Assembly: GCA_013201395.1 (NCBI GenBank)
Contig: JABMJD010000006.1
Location: 1 to 64,000 of the forward strand
DNA from: Candidatus Syntrophopropionicum ammoniitolerans
GTDB taxonomy: Bacteria; Bacillota; Desulfotomaculia; Desulfotomaculales; Pelotomaculaceae
Direction of reading: 5' to 3'
DNA length: 64,000 nucleotides
Positions 7,833 to 15,937 of the stretch are shown here, piece after piece. Every line of letters begins with the position of its first letter. Within the stretch, counting starts at the first letter, position 1. The translations under genes were made by a program, and so were the position numbers. The notes beneath the pieces were generated by a model. That model saw only the letters and a program-made list of their open reading frames with translations. It ran no database searches and was not told the origin of the DNA.

Positions 7833-8813
7833 ATGCAGCAGATAACAATGGGTCAGGCCATTCAACAGGCCCTGGCTGAGGAAATGCACCGGGATGACAG
7901 TGTTTTTCTGGCTGGTGAAGGCATTGGGGTGGGTATCCATGACTCTCCACTGATGCCCACTTTCGGACTTCTGCAGGAGTTTGGGGCCGGGAGGGTGAAG
8001 GACACCCCCGTTTCCGAGGCGGCTATAGCGGGACTGGCTGTGGGTGCTTCGGTAATGGGTCTGCGGCCGGTTGTGGAAATTATGTTCAACCCGTTTTTTA
8101 CTCTGGCATCCGATCAGATTGTCAACCATGCGGCCAAACTTCGTTACCTTTCAGGCGGCAAAAGCTCTTTTCCCCTGGTGGTAAGGATCAAAACAGGCGC
8201 CGGTGGCGGTGCCGGTTGCCAGCATGCTCACAACCTGGAAGCATGGGCGGCCCACTGCCCGGGGTTAAAGGTGGTCATGCCGGGTACTGCCGCTGACGCG
8301 AAGGGTCTGCTGAAATCTGCTATTCGCGATGATAACCCGGTTATTTTCTTTGAGGATATGGGGCTTTTCTTTTACCCCTCTGCCGTACCTGAAGAAGACT
8401 ACACTATTCCCATCGGTGTTGCGGATATTAAAAAACCAGGGCGTGATGTGACTGTGGTCACCTGGTCCAAGATGCTAGGTGTTGCTTTTAAGGCTGCTGC
8501 TGTTTTGGGGCAGGAAGGCATTGATGTGGAAATATTGGATTTGCGGACGCTGCTGCCCCTGGATAAGGAGGGGGTAATCAGGTCTGTGCAAAAAACAGGC
8601 CGGCTGGTAGTCCTCCATGAGGCCACCAAGACGGGTGGCTTTGGGGGAGAAATTGCCGCTCTGGTAGCGGAGGAAGCTTTTAGCTGCCTGAAAGCGCCAA
8701 TTAAAAGAGTGGCGGCGCCGGATATACCGGTCCCATCCAGTTTGCCACTGGAACAGTTTTACATGCCTAATGAAAACCGGCTTATTGAGGCTGTTAAATC
8801 TATTGTTGACTAA
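7833..8813 (+). CDS. TPP-dependent 2-oxoacid/acetoin dehydrogenase E1 component, beta subunit
   Basis: A 326-residue E1 beta subunit, normal length. It has the family start MTMGQAIQQALAEEM-like (here ITMGQAIQQALAEEM), GEGIGV, DTPVSEAAIAGLAVGA with the TPP-activating glutamate, RPVVEIMFNPFF, and C-terminal DLRTLLPLDKEGV and HEATKTGGFG motifs. It pairs with the alpha subunit into an alpha2beta2 enzyme. ATG 7833 follows GAAAGGAG by about eight bases and is better than any upstream in-frame codon, which would overlap the alpha gene by over 100 bases. The next transcript begins with a TPP riboswitch, a fitting neighbour for a TPP enzyme but a separate unit. Confidence 0.88.
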   Translation: MQQITMGQAIQQALAEEMHRDDSVFLAGEGIGVGIHDSPLMPTFGLLQEFGAGRVKDTPVSEAAIAGLAVGASVMGLRPVVEIMFNPFFTLASDQIVNHAAKLRYLSGGKSSFPLVVRIKTGAGGGAGCQHAHNLEAWAAHCPGLKVVMPGTAADAKGLLKSAIRDDNPVIFFEDMGLFFYPSAVPEEDYTIPIGVADIKKPGRDVTVVTWSKMLGVAFKAAAVLGQEGIDVEILDLRTLLPLDKEGVIRSVQKTGRLVVLHEATKTGGFGGEIAALVAEEAFSCLKAPIKRVAAPDIPVPSSLPLEQFYMPNENRLIEAVKSIVD

Positions 8814-8910
8814 CGGCTGCAGGTTTTAGAAGGCAATATTATGTTGATAAATTATGTAAAAACATATATTCTATAGACAGATGGACAAGTCAAAGGACAA
8901 TTAAATATAC

Positions 8911-8997
8911 AAAGGGGAGCTGAAGGGATTCGGCTGAGAAAGAACTAGTTCTGACCCACAGACCTGATCCGGGTAATGCCGGCGTAGGGATTGAAAA
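8911..8997 (+). promoter_or_regulatory. TPP riboswitch (THI element)
   Basis: The sequence contains the conserved THI-box blocks in order: GGGGAGC, CGGCTGAGA, GACCTGATCCGGGTAATGCC and GGCGTAGGGA. The last two are the hallmark pyrophosphate/HMP-sensing helices. It lies about 80 bases upstream of the first thiamine operon gene. With TPP bound it should lower expression of the transporter operon, here most likely through the hairpin that follows. Confidence 0.95.
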
Positions 8998-9019
8998 GGA
9001 TTTGGCAATATGGTTTAAA

Positions 9020-9058
9020 GGCCTTCATCCCAACGGGTGGAGGTCTTATATATTTTTT
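9020..9058 (+). terminator. Putative riboswitch-controlled terminator
   Basis: GGCCTTCATCCC (9020-9031) can pair imperfectly with GGGTGGAGGTC (9035-9045) around AAC, with a two-base internal mismatch, followed by TTATATATTTTTT. It sits between the TPP aptamer and the first start codon, where an attenuator would be expected. An anti-terminator pairing was not worked out. Confidence 0.6.
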
Positions 9059-9078
9059 CCCTGAAGTGGGGTGATAGG

Positions 9079-9363
9079 ATGAATTGTCATGTCAGCTTGC
9101 AGGTGATACCCAATGTTTCCGAGGAGGACCTGTACCCGGTTGTGGACAAGGTGATCGGCATGATTAAACAGTCAGGAGTTAAATATCTGGTTGGTCCGAT
9201 GGAGACAACCATGGAGGGAGATCTCCACCAGCTTCTTGAACTTGTGGCCGGGGCCCAGGAGATCTGCCTGGCCAATGGGGCTTCCCGGGTAATATCGATG
9301 GTGAAGATTGACTACAAGGCCGGTGGTGTTAGCATCAATGAAAAAATCAAGAATCACCGCTGA
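9079..9363 (+). CDS. Thiamine-binding protein, MTH1187/YkoF-like (PF01910)
   Basis: A 94-residue ferredoxin-fold protein of the MTH1187 family. Visible family features are LQVIPNVSEEDLYPVVDKVI, a central GVKYLVGPMETTMEGDL stretch and the GASRVISMVKIDYK strand. Related proteins (YkoF, ThiW-associated forms) bind thiamine or its HMP moiety. ATG 9079 follows a GTGGGGTGA ribosome site. It is the first gene after the TPP riboswitch and overlaps the permease gene by 26 bases, so it is probably a cytoplasmic or accessory ligand-binding partner of the importer. Confidence 0.85.
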   Translation: MNCHVSLQVIPNVSEEDLYPVVDKVIGMIKQSGVKYLVGPMETTMEGDLHQLLELVAGAQEICLANGASRVISMVKIDYKAGGVSINEKIKNHR

Positions 9364-10105
9364 TATATCTATCCCGCTGGTTTTTATCGCCTTATTATTG
9401 GTGGGGTGGGAATATATCGTCAGGTTGCGGTCCATACCCGATTGGATCCTGCCGGGCCCGATACAGATTGTGGGCACCCTGGTGGACAATGGGCCGCTAA
9501 TAGCCAAACATGCTCAGAGTACCATGATTGAATGCCTGGCCGGCTTTAGCGTAGCTATATTGCTTTCCTTTGTCATCGCTTTCCTGATGGATGAAATAGC
9601 TTTGCTTAGAAAAGCACTGTACCCTTTGATTGTGGCCTCCCAAACCATCCCCATTGTGTCTGTGGCGCCCCTCTTTATTATCTGGTTCGGCTATGGGATG
9701 CTGCCTAAGGTTATTGTGGTGGTGCTGGTGTGTTTCTTCCCGGTGGTCATCAGCCTTTTAAGCGGGCTGGCAGCGGTAGACAAGGATTATCTGGAGCTTT
9801 TCCGGTCTATGCAGGCCAGCCGGCTGGATATATTCCGCATGGTTAAGCTGCCTTTAGCCCTGCCTGCATTTTTTTCCGGACTGCGGATATCGGCTGCCTA
9901 TAGTGTGATGGGTGCGGTTATTGGTGAGTGGTTGGGGGCGAAAGAGGGTCTAGGCACCTACATGACCCTGTCCCAGCGTTCATTTCAGGTGGATCGGGTC
10001 TTTGCGGCCATTTTGGCGGTGACTGCCTTGAGTGCGGTGCTTTTCTTGCTGGTCAGCCTGGTGGAACGGTTGGTGATTCCCTGGAATAGGCTTGATGAAA
10101 AATAA
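9338..10105 (+). CDS. thiX: ABC transporter permease, ThiX-like (thiamine precursor uptake)
   Basis: A 255-residue inner-membrane permease of the binding-protein-dependent (SsuC/TauC/ThiX) type. It has about six hydrophobic segments and an EAA-like loop in the second half (FRSMQASRLDIFRMVKLPLALPAF region). The substrate is inferred: the TPP riboswitch upstream, the NMT1/THI5-like binding protein downstream and the thiamine-binding protein before it all point to a pyrimidine precursor of thiamine. ATG 9338 lies inside the end of the previous gene; no separate ribosome site is obvious, suggesting translational coupling. Confidence 0.85.
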   Translation: MKKSRITADISIPLVFIALLLVGWEYIVRLRSIPDWILPGPIQIVGTLVDNGPLIAKHAQSTMIECLAGFSVAILLSFVIAFLMDEIALLRKALYPLIVASQTIPIVSVAPLFIIWFGYGMLPKVIVVVLVCFFPVVISLLSGLAAVDKDYLELFRSMQASRLDIFRMVKLPLALPAFFSGLRISAAYSVMGAVIGEWLGAKEGLGTYMTLSQRSFQVDRVFAAILAVTALSAVLFLLVSLVERLVIPWNRLDEK

Positions 10106-10199
10106 CCTGCAGGCTAGGGGGTGAGCATGGGGGTTCTGATTGGCTGTTTTTTTACATCATCCAATGCAAAATTTATGAATTCAAAAGGAGGGCTGTGTT

Positions 10200-11198
10200 A
10201 TGAGAAGAAGCCTATTTGTATTGGCTTTGTTGGCAACAGTGATGTTACTTCTGGTAGGATGTAACAGTGCGCAACAGACTACAGGTGAGCAAGAGGCACT
10301 GCAAAAGGTTACGGTTTTGTTGGACTGGACACCAAACACCAACCATACCGGGGTTTATGTGGCCCAGGAACGGGGTTATTACAAGGAGCAGGGGCTGGAT
10401 GTGGAAATTGCTCAGCCCAGTGAAGGTGGTACGGCCCAGTTGATCGGGGCCGGTCAGGGTGATTTCGGTTTTAGCTACCAGGAGGAGGCCACCATTGCCC
10501 GTACTAAGGGGGTGCCGGTTAAGGCCCTGGCGGCAGTGATCCAGCATAATACTTCCGGTTTTGCCGGGCCGGTAGAGAAGGGGATCAACTCCCCCAAAGA
10601 TTTTGCGGGCAAGAAATATGGGGGCTGGGGTTCACCTGCCGAAGAGGCGGTAATCAAGGCCTTGATGAATGAGGTAGACGCCGACTTTAGCCAGGTGGAA
10701 ATGATTAATATCGGTACTACCGATTTCTTTGCCAGCATTAAAAAAGATGTTGACTTTGCCATGATTTTCTGGGGATGGACGGGTATCGAATCAGAGCAAA
10801 GGGGTGTCCCCCTGAGCTTTGTACGGATGATAGATTATCACGATGCTCTTGATTTCTATACACCTGTGTTGATTGCCAGTGAAGATACACTGAAGAATGA
10901 TCCCCAAATGGTTGCTGCCTTCATGCGGGCTACAGCTAAGGGGTATGCTGATTGTATCAATGATCCCCAGGCAGCGGGGCAAATTCTCCTGGATAATGTA
11001 CCGGAGTTGGACAAGGAGTTGGTTATAGCCAGCATGATGTATCTGGCCGAAGAGTACCAAAGTGACGCTCCGGTGTGGGGCCAGATGACGGCGGAGCGGT
11101 GGCAAAAATACGCCGACTGGATGTACAGCCAGGGACTGCTGGAAGAACCCCTTGATTATCAGGAGGTCTTTACCAACGACTTTCTGCCTGGGGTATAA
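10200..11198 (+). CDS. thiY: ABC transporter substrate-binding lipoprotein, ThiY-like (NMT1/THI5 family)
   Basis: A 332-residue exported lipoprotein. The signal peptide (about 1-20) ends in LVGC with lipidated C21. The mature protein matches the NMT1/THI5-like periplasmic-binding fold: LDWTPNTNHTGVYVAQERGYY is the opening of HMP-type binding proteins, followed by GAGQGDFGFSYQEE and KKYGGWGSPAEEAVI. It likely captures hydroxymethylpyrimidine or a formyl-aminopyrimidine. ATG 10200 follows AAGGAGGG. A 94-base gap separates it from the permease, and the ATPase begins six bases after its stop. Confidence 0.88.
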   Translation: MRRSLFVLALLATVMLLLVGCNSAQQTTGEQEALQKVTVLLDWTPNTNHTGVYVAQERGYYKEQGLDVEIAQPSEGGTAQLIGAGQGDFGFSYQEEATIARTKGVPVKALAAVIQHNTSGFAGPVEKGINSPKDFAGKKYGGWGSPAEEAVIKALMNEVDADFSQVEMINIGTTDFFASIKKDVDFAMIFWGWTGIESEQRGVPLSFVRMIDYHDALDFYTPVLIASEDTLKNDPQMVAAFMRATAKGYADCINDPQAAGQILLDNVPELDKELVIASMMYLAEEYQSDAPVWGQMTAERWQKYADWMYSQGLLEEPLDYQEVFTNDFLPGV

Positions 11199-11204
11199 AT
11201 AAAA

Positions 11205-11945
11205 ATGCCGGAAATAGTAGTTGAAGGGGTGAGTAAAACCCTGGGTGGTCTGCTCACCCTGGCAGAAATAAATATAAAAGCCGGCGACAGGGATTTTGTC
11301 GGTATCCTTGGTCCCAGCGGTTGTGGTAAGAGCACGCTTTTCAACATCATTTCCGGTCTGATGCAGCCTGATCAGGGACACGTTTATATCGATGGGCGGG
11401 ACATTACAGGCAGGATGGGTCGGGTTAGCTACATGCGGCAGAAGGATTTGCTGCTGCCCTCATTGAACATTTTGGAAAATGTGAGCATCCCCCTGGTTTT
11501 AAGGGGCCTGCCCAGGAAAAAGGCCAGTGCTGAGGCGGCAAAACACCTGCACCAATTTGGGCTGGAAGGCTTTGAAAAATATTATCCCAGGCAGTTGTCC
11601 GGGGGTATGAGACAGCGGGCGGCTATGCTGCGGACCTTTCTTTTTTCCAGTGATATCCTGCTGCTGGATGAGCCTTTTGTTTCTTTAGATGCCATTACCA
11701 AAAGAAAAATGCACGCCTGGCTCATTGATGTGTTCAAGGCAATCAAGCCGACGGTGATGTTTATCACCCATGATGTGGATGAAGCCCTGTACCTGTGTGA
11801 CAAAATTTATGTCCTTTCCGATTGTCCCACAGTGGTCAAGCTGGAAACAGTGGTGCCATTTTGCCGCCCACCCCACGGTCGCACCATTGTTGATTCCCAA
11901 TACGGCACCATCCGGGATCAGGTCATGGCAGCCCTGGAAATTTGA
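11205..11945 (+). CDS. thiZ: ABC transporter ATP-binding protein, ThiZ-like
   Basis: A 246-residue ABC ATPase. Walker A GPSGCGKST, signature LSGGMRQR and Walker B ILLLDEPF are intact, as is the switch histidine in MFITHDVDEA. It would energise the ThiX-like permease and ThiY-like lipoprotein. The C-terminal region after the H-loop is of the nitrate/sulfonate/HMP importer class. ATG 11205 starts six bases after the previous stop without a strong ribosome site, suggesting coupled translation. Position within the TPP-riboswitch operon is the main ground for the thiamine assignment. Confidence 0.87.
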   Translation: MPEIVVEGVSKTLGGLLTLAEINIKAGDRDFVGILGPSGCGKSTLFNIISGLMQPDQGHVYIDGRDITGRMGRVSYMRQKDLLLPSLNILENVSIPLVLRGLPRKKASAEAAKHLHQFGLEGFEKYYPRQLSGGMRQRAAMLRTFLFSSDILLLDEPFVSLDAITKRKMHAWLIDVFKAIKPTVMFITHDVDEALYLCDKIYVLSDCPTVVKLETVVPFCRPPHGRTIVDSQYGTIRDQVMAALEI

Positions 11946-11997
11946 ATAGGGGAAACGAAATTAAATACAGCACTTTTAAGTGGGAGTCTTGGAAACG

Positions 11998-12642
11998 ATG
12001 AAATACCTGGTAATTACCAACGGGACGTATGGTGACCTGGATTGGTACCGGAGTAGGATTGGAAAATTTGAAAAAAAGATTGTTGTGGACGGGGGTGCAC
12101 GCCGTGCCCGCCAATTAGGCATTATACCGGACTGGATTGTGGGTGATATGGACTCCATCAGTGAACCGGATCGCCGTTTCATGGAAGAGGCGGGAGTCAG
12201 CTTTGAGCTGTACCCGGCAGAAAAAGACTTTACCGACACCCAGATTGCCCTCAGGCTGGCGGAAAGGGAAGGGGGCCGGGAGATAGTAATCTGGGGCGGG
12301 ACTGGTTCCCGCCTGGATCATAACCTTTCCAATATTTTTAGCGCCCTGTCATTTTTGGCCCGGGGTATTGATGTGATTTTTGAATCGCCTGATCTAGCGG
12401 TGTGTTTTGTTAGAAAACAGCTAGTGGTCCCAGGTAAACAGGGCGATACTGTTTCCTTCATTGCCTTGAGCAGTGAGGTGTCGGGGGTGAGTTTGCGCGG
12501 GTTTAAATACCCCCTGAATAAAGCCACCCTGAAAATAAACTGGCAGTGGGCCGTTTCCAATGTAATTACCGAGGAGAATCCTCTTGTCCGGGTAGAATCG
12601 GGCATTCTTGCCGTCCTGCATTACAAGGGGCCGGTGGAGTAG
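11998..12642 (+). CDS. thiN: Thiamine diphosphokinase
   Basis: A 214-residue thiamine pyrophosphokinase, which makes TPP from thiamine and ATP in one step. The fold shows VVDGGARRARQLGIIPDWIVGDMDSI, with the DG and GDxDS motifs, then EKDFTDTQIAL, the acidic catalytic segment, and GGTGSRLDHNLSN. The C-terminal beta domain ends with GILAVLHYKG. ATG 11998 is preferred because TPK proteins begin directly with such a strand; GTG 11980 is an alternative, and a weak GGAG lies 12 bases upstream. As the last gene of the operon it converts salvaged or newly made thiamine into the riboswitch ligand. Confidence 0.9.
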   Translation: MKYLVITNGTYGDLDWYRSRIGKFEKKIVVDGGARRARQLGIIPDWIVGDMDSISEPDRRFMEEAGVSFELYPAEKDFTDTQIALRLAEREGGREIVIWGGTGSRLDHNLSNIFSALSFLARGIDVIFESPDLAVCFVRKQLVVPGKQGDTVSFIALSSEVSGVSLRGFKYPLNKATLKINWQWAVSNVITEENPLVRVESGILAVLHYKGPVE

Positions 12643-12723
12643 GTATAAAGCCCTGGGACCTAATTTGTCAGGCCCATTGGCCATTGTTTCTGCACTGAAA
12701 GCTGCCGGGCGAGCAGTGGATTT

Positions 12724-13218
12724 CTATAGGTGTCCCACTACACTGGACATATGGCCGCACCATTCCGCTGTTTCCCGGATCACATCTTCCAGCAGGAAGC
12801 GATAGATGGTACCAGCGGCAGCCTGGATTTGTTCTTCCCTGGTTGTTTCATGCCCTGTACCGGTGGCATCCCAGTCGGGCATCTGGACCTGGCCTTCCAG
12901 GCGACTGCCAATAGTAAAATTAAGGTCCCTGCTGGTAAAGGACTGCTGGTTGTAAATTTCCAGGAGAGCTGGGGGAAAAGAAACATGGTTATTTTTGTGG
13001 CCGATTATTACTACCAGTTTGGGCAGTAATGACAAAATCGTCCCAGTGGGTAAGTGTTCTTGCCGGGACTGGTGCCAGAGGAAAACATCCAGTCCCAGCT
13101 CCCGCTGATCCTGGGGATTGTGGGCGGTTGGTGTAAAGCCGTTGTTTTCCCAGATGCTGACTTCACTTTTGTCCCCGCAGCCGGAGGCGGCAATTGTAAA
13201 CTGTTTCAACAGAATCAT
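12724..13218 (-). CDS. Unrecognised 164-residue protein downstream of SIR2
   Basis: I do not recognise this protein. It is soluble and fairly polar, with no membrane segment or signal peptide. A strand-like TGTILSLLPKLVVIIGHK segment (about 57-74) is followed by a patch rich in Asn/Gln/Ser, and the last third carries HETTREEQIQAAAGTIYRFL, probably helical, then HMSSVVGHL at the end. The ATG at 13218 has a good upstream AGGAAAGGAAT and begins 23 bases after the SIR2 stop, so the two are probably one operon. The opposite strand is also largely open, which lowers confidence a little. Confidence 0.6.
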   Translation of the reverse strand: MILLKQFTIAASGCGDKSEVSIWENNGFTPTAHNPQDQRELGLDVFLWHQSRQEHLPTGTILSLLPKLVVIIGHKNNHVSFPPALLEIYNQQSFTSRDLNFTIGSRLEGQVQMPDWDATGTGHETTREEQIQAAAGTIYRFLLEDVIRETAEWCGHMSSVVGHL

Positions 13219-13241
13219 TCCTTTCCTGGTGTTAAATTTTC

Positions 13242-14075
13242 TTATATTTTTAGTAGGGCCTGGTCAATTTGGCGCAGTGCTTCCAGCCCCCCGCAGGGAA
13301 TGGATATGTGGGGGGAACGTATTTGAGGTTCACGCAGGTTAATGCGGATCACGGTAGTGTGGCGCTGGCCCCCCAGATGTTCACTGAGCCGCCTGATTGT
13401 TGGTACACCTGTTCCGGCACCAATCTCAATCACCGCCAGGTTTTCACCCCGGTGTTGGTACAAAAAATGGTTGAAGCTGTAGCTCTGGTTGTCGGAACGG
13501 TTGCTGACCCAGGAAAAATCACCGAACATGAGGACATTGGGCCTGGCTATGGCCGTACAATGGGGGCAGCGGGGGAGATACTGGGCCCGCATGGTATGAA
13601 GGTCCACCGGGACGATTTCATCACTTTCCCATATTTCGTCGCTGCAGGGCGTCAGGCACTGCACATAAAGAATGGAACCGTGTACCTCATAAACCTTGTC
13701 CGGAGCAAAGCCGGCTCTCTGGAAGTGGCCGTCAACATTGGATGTGGCAACGAAATAACCCAGGTTGTAACGGGCCAGCCAATCCAGTATAATATGGAAA
13801 CCTTCATGGGGGTCGGTGTCACGGTAAAGGTTGGCCCGGTGGCCGTAAAAACCCCAGCCAAATTCAGGGTCCATAGCAAAATGGAGCGGGTTGGCCGCTT
13901 CGATAAAACTAACGCCGAGGCGCTGGTACATGGGGTAAGCCTTCCAGAAACCTTTATCGCCACGGAAATCCGGCAACCCGGAATCTACACCCATGCCGGC
14001 TCCGGCGGTGACCACAAGGATCCGGGCATTTTTTATTACCCTCGCTGCTTCGTTATATTTTTTTTGCAGGTTCAT
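13242..14075 (-). CDS. SIR2 family NAD-dependent protein deacetylase-like protein
   Basis: A 277-residue sirtuin-fold protein. GAGMGVDSGLPDFRGDKGFW is the NAD-binding start, and EVHGSI carries the expected catalytic histidine. The usual TQNID motif reads TSNVDGHFQRAGF, a known bacterial variant. Zinc ligands appear as C-x3-C (CLTPC) and C-x2-C (CPHC), close to the usual arrangement. It should remove acyl groups from lysines, or transfer or hydrolyse ADP-ribose, using NAD; which one is unknown. AAGGAGAG precedes ATG 14075. It is followed by an unknown gene in the same direction and is divergent from a second ABC importer. Confidence 0.85.
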   Translation of the reverse strand: MNLQKKYNEAARVIKNARILVVTAGAGMGVDSGLPDFRGDKGFWKAYPMYQRLGVSFIEAANPLHFAMDPEFGWGFYGHRANLYRDTDPHEGFHIILDWLARYNLGYFVATSNVDGHFQRAGFAPDKVYEVHGSILYVQCLTPCSDEIWESDEIVPVDLHTMRAQYLPRCPHCTAIARPNVLMFGDFSWVSNRSDNQSYSFNHFLYQHRGENLAVIEIGAGTGVPTIRRLSEHLGGQRHTTVIRINLREPQIRSPHISIPCGGLEALRQIDQALLKI

Positions 14076-14222
14076 ATTTGCTCTCCTTGAAAAAAGTGTA
14101 TTATCCCTTAATATAATAATTCAATTTAAATTAGTGATTCCTCTTTAAATTTATTTATTTAGCAGATTGGAGGTGCAAAAGGGAACAATAGCGAAAGTTA
14201 ACATGCTAAAGGAGGGTTAATG

Positions 14223-15203
14223 ATGTGGAAAACTAGAGTGGCGCTATTATTGGCCATGATCATGTTTCTTTTTGCCGCTGGGTGCGGGACCACCGGCGAT
14301 AAAATGCCTGAAAAACCAGTTCAGCCGGAAAAAATTGTGGTTCAGGCCCCCACAGCGCCGCCCACTACACCGCTTTTTAAATTTGCGGCCGATGGGGAAC
14401 TAGAGGGTATGAAACTGGAACTGATCCTGTACAAATCAGTGGAGGAAGCCACCACCAGGATCGCTAAGGGGGAGGCGGACTTTACAGTACTGCCCCTGAA
14501 TGTGGCGGCCAAACTTTATAACAAACAGGTGGATATATCCCTGGCCAACGTGAGCACCTGGGGTATCCTTTATCTTTTGACCACTGACAGCCAGGTAGCT
14601 GACTGGCCGGACCTCAAGGGGAAAGAACTGTATGTGGGTGCCCAGGGTTCCAGTCCCGACGTATTGACCAGGTATTTTATTAGTAAGAATGGGATGAACG
14701 AGGGGGACATAAAATTGGCCTTTCTCAATTCCCCCGAGATTGCCCAGCTGATGATTAACGGTCTGGTGGAGAATGCCGTATTGCCGGAACCGGTAGCCAC
14801 CCAGGTATTAATGAACAACAACAAGGTACGTTTGGCCCGGGATTTTTTTGCGGACTGGCAGCTTTTTGAAGGACCGGAGGCTCGGTTACCCCAGGCGGGC
14901 ATGGTCGTACGCAACGAATTTGCTCGTTTGCACCCCACAGCCGTCACTGAATTCCAAAAGGCTTACCGGGATGCTGTCAACTGGACTGTAGCCAACCCGG
15001 CAGAGGCAGCCCCGCTGGCAGAAGGAAATATGGACATTGTGGCGCCAGTGTTTGTCAAGAGTATGGAAAGGACCCGCTTGCTTTTCGCCACCGGCGCGGA
15101 AGCCAGGGAAGATGTGCATACCTATCTATCCCGGCTCCTGGATATTTCACCGGATATGGTGGGGGGGAAGCTTCCCGATGAAAAATTCTTCCTTGCTGAC
15201 TAG
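14223..15203 (+). CDS. ABC transporter substrate-binding lipoprotein, NMT1/TauA-like
   Basis: A 326-residue lipoprotein: signal peptide about 1-20 with lipobox FAAGC, then a Pro-rich linker with KPVQPEKIVV. The mature part has the NMT1-like binding fold (PTTPLFKFAADGELEGMKLEL, GEADFTVLPLNVAAKLY, LYVGAQGSSPDVLTRYFI). The family takes up sulfonates, nitrate, pyrimidines or similar anions; the ligand here is unknown, and no TPP riboswitch precedes it. ATG 14223 is six bases after GGAGGG; ATG 14220 is only three. It opens a three-gene importer operon. Confidence 0.83.
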   Translation: MWKTRVALLLAMIMFLFAAGCGTTGDKMPEKPVQPEKIVVQAPTAPPTTPLFKFAADGELEGMKLELILYKSVEEATTRIAKGEADFTVLPLNVAAKLYNKQVDISLANVSTWGILYLLTTDSQVADWPDLKGKELYVGAQGSSPDVLTRYFISKNGMNEGDIKLAFLNSPEIAQLMINGLVENAVLPEPVATQVLMNNNKVRLARDFFADWQLFEGPEARLPQAGMVVRNEFARLHPTAVTEFQKAYRDAVNWTVANPAEAAPLAEGNMDIVAPVFVKSMERTRLLFATGAEAREDVHTYLSRLLDISPDMVGGKLPDEKFFLAD

Positions 15204-15930
15204 GGGCCTGGTACCCCTTTTCGGTTTAATATTCTTTATTTTGCTGTGGCAGTTGACGTCCGGTTTTTACCACCAGGTTGTGCTGCCTTCGCCGCTGGAG
15301 GTGGCTCGTTCCGCTGTTAAACTAACGGCGGGGGGGCAACTGTGGGAACAGGGAGGGCAGACAATAGGCCGCGGCCTGGCTGGTTTTAGCCTGGCTGTTT
15401 TGGTTGGGCTACCCCTGGGGCTGTTCATTGGGCTGAGCCCTTTAATATCAAGCCTGCTGCGGCCCTTGATAGTAGGGCTACAGGTGACACCGCTGGTTTC
15501 CTGGCTGCTGTTGGCCATGATCTGGCTTGGCTTCAGCAAGGTACCCTCCTTTGTTGTCTTTGTCACCACCTTGCCCCTGATCATCATCAACACCATCCAG
15601 GGGGTAAGAAATATAGACAAGCAACTACTGCAAGTGGCCCAGGTGTTTCAAATTAATCGTGCCCGGCTTTTCCGGGAAATTTACCTGCCCCAGGTTTTGC
15701 CCTACCTGTTGGCCGGTATTATCACTGCCCTGGGTACCACCTGGAAGGCGGTAGCAATGGCCGAGTTTTTAAGTGTTTCCACAGGTGTGGGGGCCCGAAT
15801 GGCAGTAGCCCGGATAAACCTGGAGACGGCAGACCTTTTTGCCTGGACCTTTGTCCTGGTGGGCCTGGGGCTGCTTACGGACCGGCTATTGTCCCATTTT
15901 GTCAACAAGAAATTACGCCACTGGATGTGA
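15178..15930 (+). CDS. ABC transporter permease (nitrate/sulfonate/NMT1-type importer)
   Basis: A 250-residue membrane permease with about six hydrophobic segments and an EAA-like cytoplasmic loop (LLQVAQVFQINRARLFREIY region) typical of SsuC/TauC-like proteins. It pairs with the lipoprotein before it and the ATPase after it. ATG 15178 lies inside the end of the lipoprotein gene, with GGGGGGGAAG just upstream and a 26-base overlap, the same architecture as the thiamine importer 6 kb earlier, which suggests the two systems are related. Ligand unknown. Confidence 0.85.
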   Translation: MKNSSLLTRGLVPLFGLIFFILLWQLTSGFYHQVVLPSPLEVARSAVKLTAGGQLWEQGGQTIGRGLAGFSLAVLVGLPLGLFIGLSPLISSLLRPLIVGLQVTPLVSWLLLAMIWLGFSKVPSFVVFVTTLPLIIINTIQGVRNIDKQLLQVAQVFQINRARLFREIYLPQVLPYLLAGIITALGTTWKAVAMAEFLSVSTGVGARMAVARINLETADLFAWTFVLVGLGLLTDRLLSHFVNKKLRHWM

Positions 15931-15937
15931 TCTGACC

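Noticed and set aside
12730-13326. Open plus-strand frames (12730-13029, 13054-13326) opposite the unknown gene
   Set aside because: The minus frame has the better ribosome site and follows SIR2 closely; the plus frames have no motifs. Some doubt remains and is reflected in the confidence of the minus-strand gene.
13269-14090. A 273-codon open frame on the plus strand opposite the SIR2 gene
   Set aside because: It is the shadow of a clear sirtuin frame with motifs and a good ribosome site; the plus frame has no recognisable domain and no ribosome site.
14101-14222. A second TPP riboswitch before the second NMT1-like importer
   Set aside because: None of the conserved THI blocks (CTGAGA, GGGTAATGCC, GCGTAGGGA) is present.
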